Assembly (NCBI RefSeq): GCF_014697125.1
Contig: NZ_JACJRG010000004.1
Span: forward strand, 62,001-126,000
Direction: 5' to 3'
Source: Anabaena minutissima FACHB-250
GTDB lineage: Bacteria; Cyanobacteriota; Cyanobacteriia; Cyanobacteriales; Nostocaceae
Length of the DNA: 64,000 bases
A program made the position numbers and the translations under genes. The notes under the pieces are model-generated. The model did no database searches and was not told the origin of the DNA. It worked only from the letters and a program-made list of their open reading frames with translations. Below, piece after piece: positions 42,956 through 53,200 of this stretch (positions within the stretch are counted from its first letter, which is position 1; every line of letters begins with the position of its first letter).

Positions 42956-45766
42956 CTATTCCCTAACCTTTCCTCGTTTCACAAATATGAATAGTGCAAC
43001 CGCACTGACACCCAAAATCCAGCCGCCGGAAGGTTCGGGGATGCTGGTGCTGGTTTTCAAGGGATTATTGGGTTTGGTGAGGGTTTCTTTACCATCTTCT
43101 ATTTTGCGGTCAAAGCGATCGCTAGCGGCTTCGGCTTCTTTGAGTAACCGTCTTTGTTCGTCGTTGACTAATACCAACATAGAAGAGTATGGACTAACAA
43201 TCTCATACTTTTTGGCGATCGCGTGAATTGCATCTAAGCTTTTGAGATTGTCTAACTTGATTTGTTTACTCAAGCTTAAAATTAATTGTCGGGCGGCTAA
43301 TGGTTGTAAACCTGCTGGCTGTTGAGGGTTATTTACCTCTGCGGTATCAGTTTTTTGCAGATACCACGCATAATTATCTACTACACTCACAACAGAGTCA
43401 CCTAACGCTGATTTCGTAGCAATTCGTTGCAATACCTCTGCAATATCTTCCGAGACTCCACCGCCAGTATCTTGGATCGATTTGATCATCCCATCGTTGT
43501 AGGCTGCGGGTAATCCACCTAAATGCACCATCCATAGAGGCGCAGGTGAGGCAACTACAATCTTATTCTTACGGGATAACTCATAACTCCCCTCATCACT
43601 AATGAGTAATACTGCATCATAGGCTGTGTCACCGCGCAGTTGATTAAACTGTTCCAACATTTGTTGGGGTTGAAGTGTACCGTAAAAGGTAGTTTTTTCC
43701 GCTTGGAATTGTTGGATATCATCCAGCCGTTTGGGTGCTGCACCCTTAGCGACACTGATGTATAAATCAGCATCGTTATTAGTTAAATCCTTGTCTGCAA
43801 AGCCATGCTGTTTTAACCAATCCCAAGTTTGTGATAATTCCTTGGTATGACTACCCATACTGCGGGAAGTATCCAAAACTAAGGCGATGCGTTGGGTTTT
43901 GGGTAAAGAATAATCTTTTGGGGATAAAGGCTTGGCGATAATGCGATCGCCATTTTCTAAGTTCACTTCATGGAGTGCAGGCTGTACTTTACTACTGGCG
44001 GGGACAAATTCTTCTAACCAAGCATCCTGTTTAAAGTTGATAGCTTTACCGTTGCGGGTACGTTTAGTATCCTGACTCCAGAAAATATTGCGTTTTTCCC
44101 CTAAATCTGGCATCGCCCAACCTTTATCTTTACCCATCACCTTGTAAGTTAGCCATAGGTGCATTTCCGTGGCGCGTGGTGGTTGTCCTTGGATTTGTAG
44201 CACATTATTGGGAGGGATGGGAAAAGCCCTCAAGCGATAATGTCTTGGCCCTACTTGTTCCAGTAAAGCAGGATCTACAGGGCGTTCTCTTCTCACCTGG
44301 GAATTGTAAACTTTTTGGGCAGCACCGCGAGGAGAAACAGTGAAAGGGAAACGTTGGGATAGTTTGTTAGTATCTCCCAACCATAATCCGGTAATTACAG
44401 CACTTTCTGGTAAAGAAAAGGAGTAAAAAACTTCTTGAACTTCTCGAGTTTGGTTTTTGTAAACTTCGTATAACTCCACATCAGCCCAATCACCATGTTC
44501 TTTAACTGTGACTTGTTGTGATGCTAACCAAACTTTTTTCTCGTTGATATTTAATAAACCAGCCTTAACTTCTTGCTGGTTAAAAGTAGATTGTACAGCA
44601 TGACTAACTGCTGCTTTTTCTGCTTTTTGTAGTGGGGTATCAAAAAATTCTGCATAAAGTTTTTCGGCTTTTTCAGCATCTTTTTCTGAACCTTGATATA
44701 AAAATGGTGACATCAAGAAGTTATAGCCATTTTGGATGTTATTAGCTACTGATTTGTCTAAGCCTAGTACCTGCCGATACATGGCACTGATATGATTATT
44801 TTCTTCTCTACTACTGAGATAGCGATAAGAAGATAAATAAGCGTTGACTAAACCATCGCGAATTTCGTTTGATTTAGCTAAAATGGTTTGGCGATCAGCT
44901 ACGCTGGGCGGAACGCCATCGCGCTCATTATTAGAAGAATTAGCTAATAGAGAAAAAGCCAAAACTTGAGGCTGTTGTTGTAGAGATATAAAGGTGATAA
45001 AAAAAGCAATTACAACAGCACTAGCACCGACTAAAGTCTTTTTATTTCCGTAATCTCTAGCAAAAGCTTGTAAAATTCTAGAGCCAGAATTCACATACAT
45101 CGCTGCTAGTGCGGAAGGCATGAAAATAAACAAAGTGGCACTAAAGGCAAAGAGAAGTAACCAAAGAGCAACCAACCATAAACTACCAATTAACGAAAAA
45201 TCAGTCAATATATACCATAAACCTTTTAACCACTCAAATTTAACAAACTCCTGCACTAAAAACGCTGCTAAAGGCAAGGCATAAAATAGTAAGATTACAC
45301 CTGCATAAATGCCGAATAGCAGCATTAAACTATGTGCTAGCATTTGCACCCATTGCAGAGCATTTTTTCGTCTAGAAGCATACCCAAAAAATAATTCTCC
45401 GCAAAATGCTGCAATACATATACCAATTGTGGCGATAATCTGGGTACTAGCGGGTGTCAATTCCCGAATGACAAACAACCGCAACAAACACAAAACAAAT
45501 AGTGGTGCTTCTACCCCATAAAATAAGCGGATGAGTTGTAGGGGTTGTGTGATGAAAAACTTACCTCCAATAAGAGAAGAAATTGTTGGTATGGCGATTA
45601 AGGTAACTAGAGTTAGAGAAAATTCTGCGGGGATATCACCCTGTAAGGTGGCTTGGAATAATGGTACAGCTATCCAAGGCATTATCCCGAAATAGACAAA
45701 CATTAAAAATGTTAAGTTCCACAGCCAAAATATGGCGTAAAAGGTAGTATTCCAGAAAATCTTCAC
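42956..45766 (-). CDS. TIGR02921-type PEP-CTERM membrane protein with VIT and vWA regions
   Basis: 936 residues. The start is GTG 45766 with a strong AGGAGGG ribosome site 9 bases upstream. The first 270 residues hold about seven membrane helices. A helical extracytoplasmic region follows, then a VIT-like domain (about 405-540) and a von Willebrand A domain (IALVLDTSRSMGSHTKE at about 632, the DxSxS metal site). The C-terminus carries IPEPSGG, a hydrophobic helix and the basic end KRGKVRE, the PEP-CTERM sorting signal. This architecture matches the TIGR02921 family. It probably binds an unknown ligand outside the cytoplasm and is handled by exosortase. Confidence 0.85.
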   Translation of the reverse strand: MKIFWNTTFYAIFWLWNLTFLMFVYFGIMPWIAVPLFQATLQGDIPAEFSLTLVTLIAIPTISSLIGGKFFITQPLQLIRLFYGVEAPLFVLCLLRLFVIRELTPASTQIIATIGICIAAFCGELFFGYASRRKNALQWVQMLAHSLMLLFGIYAGVILLFYALPLAAFLVQEFVKFEWLKGLWYILTDFSLIGSLWLVALWLLLFAFSATLFIFMPSALAAMYVNSGSRILQAFARDYGNKKTLVGASAVVIAFFITFISLQQQPQVLAFSLLANSSNNERDGVPPSVADRQTILAKSNEIRDGLVNAYLSSYRYLSSREENNHISAMYRQVLGLDKSVANNIQNGYNFLMSPFLYQGSEKDAEKAEKLYAEFFDTPLQKAEKAAVSHAVQSTFNQQEVKAGLLNINEKKVWLASQQVTVKEHGDWADVELYEVYKNQTREVQEVFYSFSLPESAVITGLWLGDTNKLSQRFPFTVSPRGAAQKVYNSQVRRERPVDPALLEQVGPRHYRLRAFPIPPNNVLQIQGQPPRATEMHLWLTYKVMGKDKGWAMPDLGEKRNIFWSQDTKRTRNGKAINFKQDAWLEEFVPASSKVQPALHEVNLENGDRIIAKPLSPKDYSLPKTQRIALVLDTSRSMGSHTKELSQTWDWLKQHGFADKDLTNNDADLYISVAKGAAPKRLDDIQQFQAEKTTFYGTLQPQQMLEQFNQLRGDTAYDAVLLISDEGSYELSRKNKIVVASPAPLWMVHLGGLPAAYNDGMIKSIQDTGGGVSEDIAEVLQRIATKSALGDSVVSVVDNYAWYLQKTDTAEVNNPQQPAGLQPLAARQLILSLSKQIKLDNLKSLDAIHAIAKKYEIVSPYSSMLVLVNDEQRRLLKEAEAASDRFDRKIEDGKETLTKPNNPLKTSTSIPEPSGGWILGVSAVALFIFVKRGKVRE

Positions 45767-46179
45767 AGCTTGATACCCTCCTATTAGCAGTGATTAATGC
45801 TTCTACAGAATCCAGTTGTCACATTCCCAGTTTTGGATCGATAAATTAGATAAATGTTTACAGTGTTGTCGGAAAACAAGACTGTAACTTTATAGTTCCC
45901 AAAAGTTGGGGAGAGTGGAAATTTAAACGCAGAGGGGAAGAGAGGTAAGTGCGGAGGTACACGGAGGGTTGACTACGAATTTCATGGAATGCGGAATGCT
46001 GTACTTAGTTAATTAGCGATCGCCTCATGAGTTTGATTCACTATTGCTGCGCCATACTCTAACAAAACACCCCCAGACGCATCTGAATCATGGGTTTGTG
46101 ATCAAGCTTTGCTGTTAGACTGCAAGAGATAAAGGGAATCATAGAATCAACAAAAGTCCTCTTAGATAGTGAAGATTCT
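45767..46179. other. Intergenic region between the PEP-CTERM and histidine kinase genes
   Basis: A 413-base gap between divergent genes. It has a purine-rich remnant of the ACGCAGAGG-type dispersed repeat at about 45925-45968 and a HIP1 site at about 46017. No ORF or RNA gene is evident. Confidence 0.45.
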
Positions 46180-48012
46180 ATGCTGAAAATTAAGTTAGGA
46201 ATTGGGCAAAGGATTAGTCTAGGATATGCCATTACCCTAGGTATTGCTGTTTCTGGAACGGTTGCTGGTTTTGGTATTGGTCGTCACTATTACCAACAAG
46301 CTAGCGAAAGGAAACAACACACTCGCAATGAAGTTGAATTACTGCATCGCTTGCAAGCTGGTGTTCTTCAGGCGCGTACCCATCAACAACAACTCATTCC
46401 CTTAGTCAAAAACCCAGAAAGTTATAATGAGGAATATGCTCATTTGCTGCACCATCAAGCTGAAATAAAGAATCATTGGGCTGAGTTAAAGGCTTTTGTG
46501 AAGATAAAGTCTAAACCTGCGGGAGATATAAACCTTACAGAAATACCAAAATTTTTACAAACTTATAACGATGTTCCACAACAGTATTTTCAAGAACTAG
46601 AATACCGGATAAAGCAGATTCAGACATTAAATCTGAATACACCAAAAGATATTGAAAAAGCTCAAAAAATATTAATTGAATTTACAAATAGTGACTTAGC
46701 ACTTAATTTTGATGGCATTTCTGATGATTTGGTAGGTATTATTAAAAATTCTTATTTAACAACAAAACAAACTAATGAATTGCAGGAACAATCTACCAGA
46801 ATATCTCAACAAATTGTTCTTACTAGTATTACCCTATCAGTGGGTATTTCAATTCTCTTAGCACTTTTTACTAGTCGAGCGATCGCTCGACCTATTCAAA
46901 CATTAACTAATATAGCTAGACGTTCTACAGAAGAGTCGAATTTCAATTTACAAGTGAATATTGATAGTAATGATGAAATTGGTGTGCTTGGCAACTCTCT
47001 CAATCAATTAATTGCTACAGTTAAACAACTATTAAACCAGCAACAGGCAGCTAACGAACAACTAGCAGCTTATAACGAAACTCTAGAACACAAGGTAGAG
47101 ACAAGAACCGAAGAACTCAGCGAAAAAAATATCCGTTTGCAACAACTGCTAGAGGAATTACAACGTACTCAACTGCAAATGGTGCAAAGCGAAAAAATGT
47201 CTGCTTTGGGGCAAATGGTGGCAGGCATAGCCCACGAAATTAATAATCCAGTTAACTTTATCCATGGCAATTTGGCTCATGTCCAAGAATATGCCGAAAA
47301 TCTCTTGAATTTTGTACAATTGTACCAAAAATATTACCCTGAACCAGTATCAGAAATAGTAGATGAAGCAGAAAATATCGAACTGGAATTTATCCAGGAA
47401 GATTTACCAAAAATGTTAGATTCAATGAAAATTGGTACAGATAGGATTCGCCGGATTGTGCTGTCATTGAGGAACTTCTCACGTCTTGATGAATCAGCAT
47501 TCAAAGCGGTAGATATTCATGAAGGTATTGATAGCACTTTGCTAATTTTACAACATCGTCTGAAAGATACACCAGAACGCCCCGCTATTAAAATTATAAA
47601 AAACTATGGTAATTTACCTTTGGTAGAGTGCTATCCTGGGCAACTCAATCAGGTATTTATGAATATTTTAGCTAATGCGATCGATGCTTTAGAAGAACAA
47701 CAAGGTATACAAAGAAATAGTCAGATTACTATTAGTACATCAATTAAAGATTCTGATTGGGTGCAAATTGCGATCGCTGATAACGGTTCTGGTATCCCTG
47801 AAGATGTTCAAAGCAAAATTTTTCAGCCATTTTTTACTACGAAGCCATCCGGTAAAGGTACAGGAATGGGAATGTCTATCAGCCTGCAAATTATTGCTGA
47901 AAAACACGGGGGGAAATTAGATTGTTTCTCTACTATTGGTCAGGGAACAGAGTTTATTATTCAGATTCCTGTAAGCCAAAATTTCATACTTGCTACCGTT
48001 AAGGAATGCTAA
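46180..48012 (+). CDS. Membrane sensor histidine kinase
   Basis: 610 residues. Helix 1 at about 12-33, an extracytoplasmic helical sensor at 34-208, helix 2 at about 209-232, HAMP at about 232-285, a coiled coil (about 285-330), then the kinase core: phospho-accepting His at about 351 in GIAHEINNP, N-box QVFMNILANAIDAL (about 490), G1 IADNGSGIPE (about 532) and G2 GKGTGMGMS. It belongs to the NtrB-like group with a long insert after the H-box. No response regulator adjoins it. The C-terminal 270 residues are closely similar to the convergent gene at 48036, which ends 23 bases away. Confidence 0.9.
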   Translation: MLKIKLGIGQRISLGYAITLGIAVSGTVAGFGIGRHYYQQASERKQHTRNEVELLHRLQAGVLQARTHQQQLIPLVKNPESYNEEYAHLLHHQAEIKNHWAELKAFVKIKSKPAGDINLTEIPKFLQTYNDVPQQYFQELEYRIKQIQTLNLNTPKDIEKAQKILIEFTNSDLALNFDGISDDLVGIIKNSYLTTKQTNELQEQSTRISQQIVLTSITLSVGISILLALFTSRAIARPIQTLTNIARRSTEESNFNLQVNIDSNDEIGVLGNSLNQLIATVKQLLNQQQAANEQLAAYNETLEHKVETRTEELSEKNIRLQQLLEELQRTQLQMVQSEKMSALGQMVAGIAHEINNPVNFIHGNLAHVQEYAENLLNFVQLYQKYYPEPVSEIVDEAENIELEFIQEDLPKMLDSMKIGTDRIRRIVLSLRNFSRLDESAFKAVDIHEGIDSTLLILQHRLKDTPERPAIKIIKNYGNLPLVECYPGQLNQVFMNILANAIDALEEQQGIQRNSQITISTSIKDSDWVQIAIADNGSGIPEDVQSKIFQPFFTTKPSGKGTGMGMSISLQIIAEKHGGKLDCFSTIGQGTEFIIQIPVSQNFILATVKEC

Positions 48013-48035
48013 GTAATATAAATTCAATAATTTAT

Positions 48036-49679
48036 CTAAGCTAAACGCTGAACGATAGGAACTTCAATGACAAATTCTATGCCTTTTGGTTGATTAGAAT
48101 TACAATATAGCTTTCCAGAATGTTTCTCCACAATAATCTGGTAACTAATCGATAATCCTAGTCCTGTACCCTGACCCACAGGCTTAGTAGTAAAAAATGG
48201 ATCAAACAATTTGTCACGAATATTTTCTGGAATACCTATACCATTATCAATAATCCGAATTTGTATCCAAGATTCATTTAGTTGATCAGTGCAAATACGA
48301 ATTGTAGAAGGGTTATTTTTAATTTCATCACTTGTACGTTGCAAGTTATATTCATGTAAAGCATCTATGGCATTAGCCAGAATATTCATAAATACCTGAT
48401 TCAGTAAACCAGGGTAACATTCAACCAATGGTAATAAAACATATTCTTTGATTATCGAAATTTCTGGATTTTTGTCCATAGCTTTCAGACGATGAGATAA
48501 AATCATCAAAGTACCATCAATACCTTCATGAATATCTACTGCTTTGATTTCCGCTTCATCCAGACGAGAAAAATTGCGTAGAGATTTAACAATTTTCTCA
48601 ACTCTGTCAGTGCCAATTTCGATAGATTTAAGGATTTTGATAAAATCTTCTTGGATGAATTCTAAATCAATATCTTTGATTTGGGATTGAATATGATCTG
48701 GAGGTTGGGGATAATATAGCTGATAATTATGTATAAGCTTTAATATGTTATTTGAATATTGTTTTACATAATCAATATTACATTTAACAAAAGTGATTGG
48801 ATTATTGATTTCATGGGCAATACCAGCTACCATTTCACCCAAAGAAGACATTTTCTCTGTCTGAATTAATTGGATTTGAGCTTGTTGTAATCTTTGTAAT
48901 GTTTGAGTGAGTTGAGTATTTTTATTTTGCAACTCTTTTGCTCTTTTTTCTACACGCACTTCTAATTCATGATTGATATTTGTTAATGCTTTTTGAGCAA
49001 TTTTACTAGATTTTAAATAGTTCTTTAATAAACGCAAAACTAATAACCATGAAGGGATAAGGAAAGCTAAACTAATAAAGGAAGCACAAATTGACCATAA
49101 TAGATATCGGCGATATTGGAAGACTCTATTATATATTTGAAGAGAAATACTTTGATTTATTCTATCAACTCCTGATGCGTATTTTTGCTTCTCTAATTCG
49201 TATTTTTGACTTAATAAAAGGGATTTAGCTGCTAGTTTTTGACCTGTTCTAACTAAATCAAAAGATTTATATTCCATCGCCACCAAACGCTGATTCGCAG
49301 CATCAGTCTCTTGTGCATCTTGATTATTATAAGCTTGGGGAGCAAGCTTAATTGATTCTTTAATGGCTGCATCTAGTAAAGGTTCAAATTTACGATATCT
49401 TATTTCCCAAATGGAATCACCTGTAGCAGCATTCATGCGGGCTGACATCGTAAGAACTTCATCATAATAAGTAATTTTTTCATTCAAACTTCGTAGTCTT
49501 AATTCGTTTTCAAGAAGATTATTAAAATCATTATAAGCTCGCCAAGTAATCCATGTTTGAGGTAAAAATAAAACTAGGGTTAGTATAACAGTGATAGTAA
49601 TTAACTGAGATGGAAGGAGTTTAAATGGAAGCCGAAATAATTTTAAACATATTGATTTAATATTTGTTTTTTGAAACAT
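48036..49679 (-). CDS. Membrane sensor histidine kinase, paralogue of the 46180 gene
   Basis: 547 residues. Helix 1 at about 25-45, extracytoplasmic sensor to about 190, helix 2 at about 192-215, no HAMP that I can see, a coiled coil (VEKRAKELQNKNTQLTQTLQ), then the kinase core: His at about 288 in GIAHEINNP, IDLEFIQEDF, NFSRLDEAEIKAVDIHEGIDG, N-box QVFMNILANAIDAL, G1 IDNGIGIPE and G2 GQGTGLGLS. It is complete. The core is highly similar to that of the 46180 kinase, while the sensor regions differ, indicating duplication of a shared kinase module. Confidence 0.9.
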   Translation of the reverse strand: MFQKTNIKSICLKLFRLPFKLLPSQLITITVILTLVLFLPQTWITWRAYNDFNNLLENELRLRSLNEKITYYDEVLTMSARMNAATGDSIWEIRYRKFEPLLDAAIKESIKLAPQAYNNQDAQETDAANQRLVAMEYKSFDLVRTGQKLAAKSLLLSQKYELEKQKYASGVDRINQSISLQIYNRVFQYRRYLLWSICASFISLAFLIPSWLLVLRLLKNYLKSSKIAQKALTNINHELEVRVEKRAKELQNKNTQLTQTLQRLQQAQIQLIQTEKMSSLGEMVAGIAHEINNPITFVKCNIDYVKQYSNNILKLIHNYQLYYPQPPDHIQSQIKDIDLEFIQEDFIKILKSIEIGTDRVEKIVKSLRNFSRLDEAEIKAVDIHEGIDGTLMILSHRLKAMDKNPEISIIKEYVLLPLVECYPGLLNQVFMNILANAIDALHEYNLQRTSDEIKNNPSTIRICTDQLNESWIQIRIIDNGIGIPENIRDKLFDPFFTTKPVGQGTGLGLSISYQIIVEKHSGKLYCNSNQPKGIEFVIEVPIVQRLA

Positions 49680-50280
49680 GATAAAAATCTATATTACTTT
49701 TCTAAAAATAGTGATTCTAGATGAATAGTTGTCAAAGGATTTAGGTTGAACTCATTATGAATAAATAAATATAAATTCTATCTGCGATCGCATAAAAGCC
49801 AAATTTTTCTAGGAATTGTAGTTACTACTCCCAAAAGAAGTATTATTATTGTCTAATCATAAATAATATTGTCTGTTTTAATAATTATACGCACCTCCGT
49901 ATTTTTTCTTAATCTTGTGAGAAAGTTAAACAGCAAGAATAAAGTAATAAAGGAAGAAGCATCTTCTTTTATTATCTTTTCCATGAAAAATACAAGCAAT
50001 TTTCAGATAAAAATTATTAAAAATGTGAATTTTTAAGCTAGCAAAAGTAGTAAATAATGATATAGAACAACTCTTTTCCTCTTAACTCAAACTGATATCT
50101 GGCTGAGGATTCCAGAAACCATCGCGTTCTGGTGATAAGTTGTCATCAAAATTTTATTGGAGATGCGGCACTAATTGCAGATTCCGTGTGCGTCGAGATG
50201 GTACAATCACCATAGTTGAAGGATCATCAAGCACTCAAGAAATCCACTTACTGCCTAGTAAGCAGACACTAGTAATAAAA
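49680..50280. other. AT-rich intergenic region upstream of tamB
   Basis: A 601-base gap between divergent genes, markedly AT-rich. A short hairpin CCAGAA/TTCTGG is at about 50112-50132. The TamB frame is open from a TTG at 50140, but this stretch does not look like TamB. I see no RNA gene. Confidence 0.45.
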
Positions 50281-53200
50281 ATGACGCACTCACCAAAATC
50301 AGGAAATGATCAGGAGTCAGCGAACCGTCGTTTATTAAATTTTCTCCTTTCAAGACGTACAAGCCTAGTTGTAGGAATTATTTTGCTCGCTGGAACTGCA
50401 TCTGGTACTTGGTGGGTAAGACAATATGTATACAACGATTTAGCCCCGTTAGTAGAAACAAATCTGGAGCAATTGCTGGGGCGACCAATAAAATTAGGCA
50501 AAATTGCAGCTTTTTCACTCTCTAGTCTGAGATTTAGCTCTCTATCGATACCAGCAACTTCTACAGACCAAGATTGGGTGAAAGCAGAGAGCGTTGATGT
50601 GCAGTTTTCACCCTTACAAATATTACTTACCCGAACATTACCATTAAATGTCACATTAGTTCAGCCCAAGGTCTACATCCAACAAGATCAAGATGGTAGT
50701 TGGGTTACGGCTGATGTTAAGAGTGGAGAAGGTCAAGGTGCTATTCAAATTGAGTTACAAACACTCAAGCTTGTTGATGGGAATATAGAGTTATTACCAG
50801 CATCCACATCAATTAAGCCGAAAGGTTCTGTAGTTATAGATAAATTTGGTGGTATTGCGCGATTTTCACCTAAAAACACAGGGGTTGGTTATGAAATAAA
50901 TGGTCAACTTACCAGAGGAGGTACAGTTAACATCTCTGGTGAAACAGAATTGAAAACACAAGCAACTAGCCTCAAGGTTGTAGCACAAAGTTTACAAGCC
51001 TCTGATGTCAGTCGCCTAATTCAATTGCCAATTGTTTTACAAGCAGGACGTATAGATGCCGACTTAGGACTGAAAATCCTCTCCAATTCCGCAGATATAG
51101 TAATTACGGGGACAGCTACTCCTAGTGGGGTGACTGCTCAAATCCAAGATATTCCCCAACAGTTTACTAATACTAATGGTAACTTGATATTTAAAGGTCA
51201 GGCGATCGCTCTAGATAATCTCACGACAAACCTTGGTCAAGTCCCCATCGTAGCAAATGGAACAGTTAATACACAAACAGGTTTTAACATCTCAGCCCAG
51301 GTAAAACCAGTCAGTGCGAAAAATATTTTAGACACGCTCAAATTAGATTCACCAGTGATAGCTACTGGCGAAGTACAAGCAGATATTAGGTTGCAGGGGA
51401 CACTTCAGCAGCCAATTCTTAGCGGTACAGCCAGCAACACCAAACCAATTCAAGTTGACCGTGTTCAATTTAAAACCGTCAATACTGATTTTCGTTTAAG
51501 TATATCTGAAAATGACTCTCGAATTTTTGTCTCAAATTTAACACTAGTCCCCGCCGCAGGTGGTGAAATTACAGGAAGCGGTGAAGCTACTCTGGGTGAT
51601 CAAGTAAATTTTAAGATTCAAGCAGTCAATATATCCGGGGATATACTAGCACGTAGTTATGGTTTGACTCCTCCCATCAACGTGGGTAATGTCTCAGCAG
51701 AAGCAGAAATTACTGGCTCATTAGATAAACAATCTTTGGCACTGAACATTTCTAGTGTAGAGGTGAAGCCGCCAGCCGGGGGACAAATCATGGGGAGTGG
51801 TCAAGTTCAGCTAGCACCCCAAGGGAATGTATTATTCAATATTAAAGCCCAAAATTTACCAGGGGATGCGATCGCTAAAACCAACACCCCTGCATCTACA
51901 ATCAAAGTCGGTTCTATATCAGCCAATGCGAGAATTTCCGGTACTCTTGGCAATCTGCGGACAGTAGCACAACTGCAAGCACCTACTGCTACCTATCCAA
52001 CTACGGGGCGAGTTGTGATTACTCAACAAGGGCAGAATATCCTATTGCCAAGTGCTGTTTTTAACGTAGTAGGTGGTACAATTACAGCCAATGGTCAGCT
52101 TACTCAACAACGCTGGCAAGCTGCTGTCAATGCCCAAAGTTTACAATTAAATCGTTTTCAGGAGATACCACCACAGTTTCAGGGAGTTGTAAATAGTGCA
52201 TCAGTAAATTTGTCAGGAAGCACTACGGCTTTTCAACCTGCAAATATTCAAGCTACAGGAGAGGCAAGCTTGAGTTTAGCAGGAGGTGGCGTTAATCTGA
52301 GAGACATTAGCCTCAATGCTAGTCGCTGGCAAGCCGTTGTCAACGCTGACCAATTACAACTCAACCGTTTCTCACCACAACTCCAAGGACGGCTGAACAG
52401 CGAAATCAAATTGACAGGGACAACAGAGTCTTTCGAGGTTGTAGATATTCGTGCAGCCGGACAAATCCGCGCTTCCCAAGTCGTACCCCAGTTAGCGCAA
52501 CCGCTAACAGCCCAATTTCAGTGGAATGGACAGCAGATTATAGTCCAACGTGCGAGTATTCCAGGATTTAGTGCTAGTGGTGCGATCGCTGTACAATTAC
52601 CCCAGACGGGTACACCCCAAATCACTGGGTTTAATTTGAATGTCCTAGCAGAGAATTTTAACCTGCAAAACACTGGCTTGCAAATCCCTGGAGATATAGC
52701 AATAGCAGGGTTACTTGATTTTAATGGGCAAATTACAGGGACTCTGGAAACTCCCAAGGCTACTGGTAATATCAGGCTGCGGAATTTCAATGTCGGTAAC
52801 TTAGCATTTGACCCAGTTTTAACTGGAGACGTGAATTTTCAAGGAGGACAAGGAGCAAGACTGCAACTTGCAGGGAGACAAGACAAAATAGCAGTTAATC
52901 TGGGCGCAGATTATCTCCCTACCTCATTTTTACTCAAGCGCGGTCAGGCGATTAGCACAGGTAGAATCGCAGCAGATAACTTAATTGTCAACGCCCAACA
53001 GTTTCCTATAGCTCTGGTTGGTGGCTTTTTACCTGACAATAGCTTGAAACCTCTAGGGGGAGAACTATCGGGAAATTTAGTTGTTAACCTGAATAATTAT
53101 GCAGCAAGTGGAGACATAGAGATAATTAAACCCCGTGTTGCTAGAGTCTCAGCAGAAGAATTTCGAGCTAATATCAACTATGCCGATGGGACTGCTAGCT

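Noticed and set aside
50140..50280. N-terminal extension of TamB from TTG 50140
   Set aside because: The 47 extra residues precede the anchor helix and look unlike TamB; the ATG at 50281 gives a normal N-terminus.
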